From Anaerolineae bacterium (GTDB lineage Bacteria; Chloroflexota; Anaerolineae; 4572-78; J111), in contig JAGRCC010000267.1 in assembly GCA_020433785.1 (NCBI GenBank), forward strand, positions 1-5,520: a DNA stretch of 5,520 bases, given 5' to 3'. Made by a program: the position numbers and the translations under genes. The notes beneath the pieces were generated by a model. The model searched no databases. It saw only the letters and a list, made by a program, of their open reading frames with translations, and was not told the origin of the DNA. Positions 1 through 4,450 of the stretch are shown one piece after another (position 1 is the stretch's first letter; each line of letters opens with the position of its first letter).

Positions 1-117
1 TTGATCGGCTACGAGGGTGATACCGGCCTGGTCACCGGTCCCCACCTACACTGGGAATTTCGCCTCAACGGTATCGCTGTTGACCCGCTACAGTGGACTC
101 GTGAGTCGCTGCCCTAA
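1..117 (+). CDS. M23 (LytM-type) metallopeptidase, C-terminal end only
   Basis: Reading frame 1 is open from the left edge to a TAA at 115-117 and gives 38 residues; the start lies outside the window. The visible part contains TGPHLHWEF (residues 12-20), matching the final HxH zinc-ligand motif of peptidase family M23. An NG turn and 'VDPLQW' follow, as in the usual end of that domain. M23 enzymes are zinc endopeptidases that cut peptidoglycan cross-bridges or stem peptides, normally outside the cytoplasmic membrane. No signal peptide or N-terminal anchor can be judged here. The stop is 18 nt before the next start, so this gene probably heads or belongs to the same + strand transcript. The domain call is firm. 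Whether the enzyme is active cannot be told, because the first zinc ligands (HxxxD) are outside the window. Confidence 0.85.
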   Translation: MIGYEGDTGLVTGPHLHWEFRLNGIAVDPLQWTRESLP

Positions 118-135
118 CGACCATAAGGATATGAA

Positions 136-912
136 ATGAGTACGAAAAAAACTTATTTGTGCGATATGGATGGTGTTTTAGTGCACGGCCAGAAGGCTTT
201 GCCCGGCGCTATCGAATTTATTGAAAAATTGATCCAGGGCGGTCACCGTTTTCTGGTTCTCACCAACAATTCTCGCTACACTACTACCGATCTTCAACAT
301 CGCTTGCAATCTTCAGGCTTCAATGTCAAAGCCGAAAACATTTACAACAGCGCACTGGCCGCGGCGGCATTTGTTCATTCGCAGAAACCCAATGGCTCGG
401 CCTACGTCATCGGCGATATTGGCCTCTACCAGGCCCTGACCGACGTCGGCTACACCCTGACCGATTACTATCCTGATTATGTCATTTTGGGTGAAACCGA
501 CTCCTATCCGTACGATAAAATTATCCGGGCGATTCGGTTGATCTCAGAAGGCATCCCATTTATCGCCACCAATCCCGATCCCAACGGCCCGACGGAAGAT
601 GGCTTGGTACCGGCCACCGGAGCTGTAGCCGCCTTAATTGAAAGCGCCACCGGTTTCAGTCCCTACTTTGTGGGCAAACCCAATCCGTTAATTATGCGAT
701 CGGCGCTGCGCTATCTGGATGAGCATTCAGAAAATGCGGTGATGATTGGCGACCGTATGGATACGGACGTTAAAGTCGGGCTGGAAAGCGGGCTGGAAAC
801 GATTTTGGTTCTGACTGGCGTCACCACCCCCGATATGATCGATAAATTCCCCTACCGGCCTAACCGAGTGGTTGACTCGATTGTTGATGTTGAACCTGAA
901 ATTAAAGGGTAA
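136..912 (+). CDS. nagD: NagD-like HAD-IIA phosphatase
   Basis: This 258-residue protein is a cytosolic haloacid-dehalogenase-superfamily phosphatase with a C2A cap. The signature motifs are visible in order: DMDGV (D10 nucleophile, D12 acid/base), LTNNS (41-46, motif II), GKPNP (K181, motif III) and IGDRMDTD (204-211, motif IV Mg2+ ligands). The cap segment 'VILGETDSYPYDK' and 'FIATNPD' closely follow E. coli NagD, a 250-residue UMP/nucleoside monophosphate phosphatase, and the length agrees. The ATG at 136 is preceded by AAGGA at 125-129 with 6 nt spacing; the ATG at 131 runs into a stop after one codon. The gene sits 18 nt after the M23 peptidase and 3 nt before the next gene. The family assignment is strong. 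The true substrate (UMP, a sugar phosphate or another phosphate ester) is not determined by the sequence, and no nag genes are nearby, so the symbol is by similarity only. Confidence 0.88.
   Translation: MSTKKTYLCDMDGVLVHGQKALPGAIEFIEKLIQGGHRFLVLTNNSRYTTTDLQHRLQSSGFNVKAENIYNSALAAAAFVHSQKPNGSAYVIGDIGLYQALTDVGYTLTDYYPDYVILGETDSYPYDKIIRAIRLISEGIPFIATNPDPNGPTEDGLVPATGAVAALIESATGFSPYFVGKPNPLIMRSALRYLDEHSENAVMIGDRMDTDVKVGLESGLETILVLTGVTTPDMIDKFPYRPNRVVDSIVDVEPEIKG
904..909 (+). promoter_or_regulatory. Ribosome binding site supporting a GTG start
   Basis: AAAGGG lies inside the last codons of the NagD-like gene, 6 nt before the GTG at 916. It supports this GTG as the start of the small membrane protein, since no in-frame ATG lies close by. 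Confidence 0.6.
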
Positions 913-915
913 ACC

Positions 916-1266
916 GTGGCCAAAAAGAAACGCAGACTTGATCCCAATCGATTTCAGCAGGAGGACGACAAAGGCTTATTCTCCTTTGATCCGATTCGCC
1001 GCAACACCTTTAAGTGGGGTCTGGTGGCCGGGGCTGTGGGTGGTTTTTTGATGGTACAGGTCGGCACAATCTGGCAAATTTTGGGCGTTTTTGCCGTGGT
1101 GTTTATCTCAAATTATCATATTGCCCAGGCCGCCAAGCGAATTCCCCGCTGGCACGCCACGGTTATTTCGCTGGCCGGAGCAATGATCGCCATGTTTACC
1201 ATTATCGCGGTTATGACTGTAGTTTTGCTCTATTTTCAGGGAGGGAATGCGAGTGTGAGCCAATGA
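916..1266 (+). CDS. Small membrane protein of unknown function
   Basis: A 116-residue protein that I do not recognise as a named family. It starts with a basic, soluble segment (MAKKKRRLDPNRFQQ, residues 1-15). A long hydrophobic stretch follows at about 35-66, long enough for two short membrane passes around G50. A short basic loop (KRIPRWH, 74-80) comes next, then another strongly hydrophobic helix at about 81-107, and a short polar tail. By the positive-inside rule the basic N-terminus and the loop at 74-80 would both be cytoplasmic, which fits two passes in the first hydrophobic stretch and an outside C-terminus. No signal-peptidase site is evident. The start is GTG, with AAAGGG 6 nt upstream. 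The stop codon overlaps the next gene's start as ATGA, so the two are probably translationally coupled. That suggests, but does not prove, a shared role. No catalytic motif is visible. Confidence 0.75.
   Translation: MAKKKRRLDPNRFQQEDDKGLFSFDPIRRNTFKWGLVAGAVGGFLMVQVGTIWQILGVFAVVFISNYHIAQAAKRIPRWHATVISLAGAMIAMFTIIAVMTVVLLYFQGGNASVSQ
1238..1245 (+). promoter_or_regulatory. Purine-rich SD-like tract at unusual distance from the next start
   Basis: AGGGAGGG is the strongest Shine-Dalgarno-like tract before the start at 1263, but it is 17 nt away, farther than usual. The ATG at 1247, immediately after it, opens only a three-codon reading frame (stop at 1256-1258). Initiation at 1263 therefore probably depends on coupling to translation of the upstream gene through the ATGA overlap. 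Confidence 0.35.
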
Positions 1267-2165
1267 TAAAGCGCGTGGTCAGCATCAGCTTGGGGAGTTC
1301 CAAACGCAACAAAACTGTTAAGCTACAACTGGGCGACCAGACGATCTCTATCGCCCGGGTTGGTTGCGATGGCGATGAAAAACGGGCGCGGGCGTTATTT
1401 GCCAGTCTGGACGGCCAGGTTGACGCGATGGGGGTAGGCGGGGTTGAGTTATACGTTCGTGTGGCGGATAAACACTATCCGCTCCGCTCCGGCCTCAACT
1501 TGGTCAAAGATGTCAAACGGACCCCCTACACCGATGGCCGAGGGTTAAAATACACTTTAGAGCGCGAACTTTTTCAACTGGCCGAACCTCACTTGACGAC
1601 CTCGATTAATCCTCGTAAAGCCATGATGCCGCTGGCTGCCGACCGCTATGGCCTGGCCGAGTCGCTGGATCGGGCCGGATTCGATCTGGTTTTCTGTGAT
1701 CTGATGTTTGGGCTGGGGCTGCCGATTCCGGTCAAGGGACTGGCTCGACTGCGCCGGCTAGCCGGACTGCTGCTGCCGGTGATCGGCTTGATGCCGATTA
1801 GCATGCTTTACCCCACCGGTCAAAATCAAGACGAAAATGTGCCCAAGTATGGACAGTGGTTTAACTACGGGCCGGTGGTAGCCGGCGATTTTCTCTATAT
1901 TCGCCGCCATATGCCGGCTGATCTGACAGGAAAAATCATCCTAACCAATACGACTACCGAAGAGGATGTAGCGCTCTTAAAAGAACGGGGCGCATCCTAT
2001 TTGGTAACTGGAACGCCCCGGCTGGACGGCCGCTCCTTTGGTACCAATATGATGGAGGCCGCACTCATTGCTTACGCGGGCTTGGGCCGGGCGTTAACCG
2101 ATGGGGAACTACACGATCTCATTCACGAGTTAAAGCTAAAGCCCAGTGTGCAGAAGCTCAACTAA
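1263..2165 (+). CDS. Conserved protein of the 'quinate 5-dehydrogenase'-annotated family
   Basis: This 300-residue protein starts at the ATG that overlaps the upstream stop (ATGA); an in-frame extension back to 1014 would overlap the membrane-protein gene out of frame and is rejected. It opens with MIKRVVSISLGSSKR and contains VDAMGVGGVELYV (53-65), a TPYTDGRGLKYTLER block (87-101), DRYGLAESLDRAGFDLVFCD (127-146), MLYPTG (181-186), VAGDFLYIRRHMP (206-218), ILTNTTTEEDV (226-236) and a 'GRSFGTNMMEA' block (256-266). From memory, proteins with these blocks in Chloroflexota and Firmicutes are called quinate 5-dehydrogenase in databases. I see no clear GxGxxG dinucleotide-binding loop and no shikimate-dehydrogenase signature, so the label may be wrong. 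The conserved GD, RR and TNT motifs in the second half look enzyme-like. No signal peptide is evident; the hydrophobic stretch at about 160-182 carries several arginines and is probably not a membrane anchor. Confidence 0.75.
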   Translation: MIKRVVSISLGSSKRNKTVKLQLGDQTISIARVGCDGDEKRARALFASLDGQVDAMGVGGVELYVRVADKHYPLRSGLNLVKDVKRTPYTDGRGLKYTLERELFQLAEPHLTTSINPRKAMMPLAADRYGLAESLDRAGFDLVFCDLMFGLGLPIPVKGLARLRRLAGLLLPVIGLMPISMLYPTGQNQDENVPKYGQWFNYGPVVAGDFLYIRRHMPADLTGKIILTNTTTEEDVALLKERGASYLVTGTPRLDGRSFGTNMMEAALIAYAGLGRALTDGELHDLIHELKLKPSVQKLN

Positions 2166-2179
2166 GAAAAAATTGTGGG

Positions 2180-4306
2180 TTAGGCGGGCGGCTCCAAATC
2201 TTTCGTCTCATCGAGCCGCGTGGTGCTGTCTATTTCCGCCCCCAGGAGATTGGCCCCTTCCAAATCGGCCCCACGCAGATCGGCCCCACGCATATTGGCT
2301 CCACGCAGGTCCGCCCCCCTGAGATTGGCGTCAACTAAAATGACTCCCACCAGGTTTACCCCGTTCAAGTCGGCATGCTGAAGATTAGCCCGACTCAAAT
2401 CAACCGCCTTGAGGGGATTTTGACCACCCTCTTGCAAAAGAAATTCCCAAATGCGCCGCCACTGTTTGTCAAATACCGCCGGCTCTCGACATTGGGGGTT
2501 TTGAAAAATCGTTTTTTCCATGAGGGTATTAAGCAGCGCGCTTTCGTTCAATATCGCCTCTCGGAGTACAGCGCCATGCAAATTGGCCTGGCGTAAATCG
2601 GCCGCTCGGAGATCGACTTTGGTCAATCGCGCCTGATGCAAATTGACCCCGCGTAAATTGGCCTGTTTCATTTTGGCATGGGCCAAATTGGCTTGGTTCA
2701 AGTTGGCTTCCTGGAGATTGGCCTGGCTTAATTTCGCTCCCTGCAAGTTAGCTCCCCGTAAATTATTGGCCCGCAGATCTACGCCAACCAGCGTCGCCTC
2801 CTGTAAATTAGCCCCCTCAAAGTTGGTTTGGCTTAAGCGGGCCTTGACCAAGTTAGACCAACTCAGATCGGCCCGCTGTAGATCGCATTGACTCAAATCG
2901 GCTTCGGTTAGATTGGTCATCGACAGATTAGCCTGGCCCAGATTGGCCGCCCGCAGGTTAGCGCGGCTTAGATTAGACCAGCCCAAATCCGCGCCGCTTA
3001 GGTCTCGGTTGGCTGCTCCCTGGTTAACAATTTCCCAGACCAGCCGCCACTTGGTCTCGAGCTGCGTGGCTGCATCAATTTTGGTCCCAACTAGCGTGGC
3101 CAATTCTAACAGAGTCCCACGCAGGTCGGCCCCGCGCAGATCAGCCCTGCCCAGTCTAACCTGCCATAAAATAGCTTGCTGCAAGTCGCTCCGGGCCAAG
3201 TTGGCGCCGCTCAGATCGGCTCGGTGGAGAGCTGTCCCCCGCAGCCTGGCCTCGGCTAAATCAGCCTCCCGCAAAATCGCATCGGCTAAATTCGCCTCAT
3301 CCAACACCGCCGAACCGAGCCGAACGCTGGTTAGATTGGCCCAACTGAGATCGACGCCGCTCAAATTTTGATTAACCCCACCCTGATTGACCAGACGCCA
3401 CACCCGGCGAACTTTGTCGCTCAAGCGAAGCGGGGGATCACTGGGCTTAGTGTGTGATTCTTGACTGGGTGAGTAAGCCGCCTCAAGATTAGCGTTTGGT
3501 GGTAAGGCCGCATCTGTTAGACCGACATTAAAGAGCGCGATCTGATTGGGATAAATATCGGTCAAAGTAACCTGCGGATTGGCCACAGCCCACAGCCGGT
3601 ACTCATCGTCATCCAGACGCGTGCCGCGATCAATTTTGGTTTCGGTCAGGTTAGCTCCGGTCAGATTAGCCCCGGCCAGATTGGCTCCGGATAGGTTGGC
3701 CCGGTGGAGATTCGTCTGGCTCAAGTTAGCCCCGCTGAGATTCGCGCCGCTTAAGTCGGCATAACTGAGGTTCGCGCCGGATAAATTCGTCATAGCACAA
3801 TTTGTCCGACGTAGATTAGCGCCATTCAAATTAGCTTCAACCAAGAACGCGCCGCTGAGATCGGCCATACGCAAGTTGGCCATACGCAAATTGGCGGCGG
3901 TCAGTTTGGCCGTACAGAGTTTGGCTCCAACTAAAGTTGTGTTTGTGTGATCTAACGGGCCCAAATTGGCTTTGACGAGGTGGGCCGTATAGAGGGTTGA
4001 TTTGGAGAGAATGGCGCCGCGTAGGTCAGCCCAACTAAGATCGGCGCGGTTAAGGTTTGCCTGGCTAAGGTCTGCTCGCCGCAGATCGGCCCGGCGCAGA
4101 TCGGCCTGATGGAGATCGGCCTCGACCAGTTGGGCCTGGTTGAGCGAAGCCCATGTTAGGTTGGCCTGGCGAAGTTTAGCTTGGTAGAGATTGGCCTCTT
4201 GTAAATCGGCAAAACTAAGATTTACCGGGGCCAGATCAGCGTAGTCAGCCTCAGTAGGCGAGCGGTAGACGAGTTGTTTAACGTGCTTGCGATTGATAGG
4301 AACCAT
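2180..4306 (-). CDS. Giant multi-block pentapeptide-repeat protein
   Basis: A 708-residue protein built almost entirely of pentapeptides A(D/N)LxX, with Leu (rarely Ile/Phe/Met) at every fifth position. Four arrays can be read: residues about 21-225 (41 units), 311-410 (20), 432-601 (34) and 632-692 (12). Each should fold as a right-handed quadrilateral beta-helix, four pentapeptides per coil. The arrays are separated by non-repeat modules. Array ends carry TKID..T.L(D/E) at 223-232 and 408-417, AEIDSTTRLD at 690-699 and a diverged form near 598-613. Array entries carry RRVWRLVNQGG (300-310), WRLVWEIVNQG (420-430) and WRRIWEFLLQEGG (616-628). Residues 244-297 form a longer, proline-bearing linker. 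The first array is broken near 116-125, where H120 replaces the core Leu; C170 also sits in a core position. There is no signal peptide, membrane helix or fused catalytic domain, so it is probably cytosolic. The small Qnr/MfpA gyrase-protecting pentapeptide proteins are only about 200 residues, so their DNA-mimic role should not be carried over. The ATG at 4306 lacks a clear Shine-Dalgarno sequence, and no other ATG lies upstream in frame before a stop. Function unknown. Confidence 0.9.
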   Translation of the reverse strand: MVPINRKHVKQLVYRSPTEADYADLAPVNLSFADLQEANLYQAKLRQANLTWASLNQAQLVEADLHQADLRRADLRRADLSQANLNRADLSWADLRGAILSKSTLYTAHLVKANLGPLDHTNTTLVGAKLCTAKLTAANLRMANLRMADLSGAFLVEANLNGANLRRTNCAMTNLSGANLSYADLSGANLSGANLSQTNLHRANLSGANLAGANLTGANLTETKIDRGTRLDDDEYRLWAVANPQVTLTDIYPNQIALFNVGLTDAALPPNANLEAAYSPSQESHTKPSDPPLRLSDKVRRVWRLVNQGGVNQNLSGVDLSWANLTSVRLGSAVLDEANLADAILREADLAEARLRGTALHRADLSGANLARSDLQQAILWQVRLGRADLRGADLRGTLLELATLVGTKIDAATQLETKWRLVWEIVNQGAANRDLSGADLGWSNLSRANLRAANLGQANLSMTNLTEADLSQCDLQRADLSWSNLVKARLSQTNFEGANLQEATLVGVDLRANNLRGANLQGAKLSQANLQEANLNQANLAHAKMKQANLRGVNLHQARLTKVDLRAADLRQANLHGAVLREAILNESALLNTLMEKTIFQNPQCREPAVFDKQWRRIWEFLLQEGGQNPLKAVDLSRANLQHADLNGVNLVGVILVDANLRGADLRGANMRGADLRGADLEGANLLGAEIDSTTRLDETKDLEPPA
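2231..4246 (-). repeat. 15-bp periodic coding repeats
   Basis: The pentapeptide arrays show at DNA level as a 15-bp period, one unit per pentapeptide. Most units have diverged, but some neighbours are nearly identical. Units 3866-3880 and 3881-3895 differ at one base. Units 2266-2280 and 2281-2295 also differ at one base. Units 4076-4090 and 4091-4105 differ at two. This fits growth by local tandem duplication. The periodicity is interrupted at about 3377-3631, 3014-3076 and 2414-2503, where the spacer modules lie. Confidence 0.85.
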
Positions 4307-4350
4307 GCGCTCAGTTCGCCAAATTTGTCCGGGCCGATAGGCCAGTCTTT

Positions 4351-4381
4351 ATTGTATCACAAAACCCCAGGTAAAATTCAA
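4351..4381 (-). promoter_or_regulatory. Predicted sigma-70-type extended -10 promoter of the pentapeptide gene
   Basis: Read on the - strand, TGATACAAT (4359-4351) is an extended -10 element (TGn followed by TACAAT). TTGAAT (4381-4376) is a possible -35 box with a 19-bp spacer, which is long but tolerable with an extended -10. Transcription would start near 4344, leaving a leader of about 38 nt before the ATG at 4306. The site lies between the end of the aminotransferase gene and the pentapeptide gene, so the latter need not rely on read-through. This is motif matching by eye only. Confidence 0.5.
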
Positions 4382-4390
4382 TGACTATGG

Positions 4391-4450
4391 ATGAAATGGG
4401 CCTAAAAGACTATATTTTAATAGTCTTGAGTTACGAACACCCTATTTCAT
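4391..4450. repeat. Nested inverted repeat between the two minus-strand genes
   Basis: Outer arms ATGAAATGGG (4391-4400) and CCTATTTCAT (4441-4450) are complementary at 9 of 10 positions, and the tenth is a G-U wobble in + sense RNA. They enclose the inner perfect 8-bp hairpin at 4406-4427. The right arm overlaps the stop codon of the aminotransferase gene (4442-4444). The - sense RNA would carry an A-C mismatch in the outer stem. The inner palindrome is certain; the significance of the outer arms is uncertain. Confidence 0.45.
4406..4427 (-). terminator. Candidate AT-rich hairpin after the aminotransferase gene
   Basis: A perfect 8-bp inverted repeat (AAGACTAT / ATAGTCTT, 4406-4413 and 4420-4427) encloses a 6-nt loop. 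It begins 14 nt downstream of the aminotransferase stop on the - strand. In that direction the last stem TT is followed by TT, giving a four-T run. The stem is AT-rich and the T-run short, so it is at best a weak intrinsic terminator. It could equally be an operator palindrome for the promoter about 25 bp farther downstream. Confidence 0.35.

Noticed and set aside
1014..1262. In-frame N-terminal extension of the 300-residue protein back to an ATG at 1014
   Set aside because: It would overlap almost all of the membrane-protein gene in another frame. The extension's residues are low-complexity Gly/Arg/Cys, and family members start with the M(I/K)KRVVS-type sequence found at 1263.
2375..3764. 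Several + strand open frames across the pentapeptide gene (for example 2643-2891, 2913-3371, 3579-3764)
   Set aside because: They are antisense shadows of the periodic pentapeptide gene. Their repetitive KLA/RLA/RSA composition simply mirrors the 15-bp repeat, and none has a supporting start region or family match.
2231..4246. The 15-bp periodicity as a possible CRISPR or noncoding satellite
   Set aside because: The units are contiguous without spacers, keep one open reading frame throughout and encode a textbook A(D/N)LxX pentapeptide pattern.
2180..4306. Assignment of the pentapeptide protein as a Qnr/MfpA-type gyrase protection factor
   Set aside because: Those proteins are about 200 residues long with a single solenoid. 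Size, block structure and spacer modules here differ, and nothing in the context points to gyrase.
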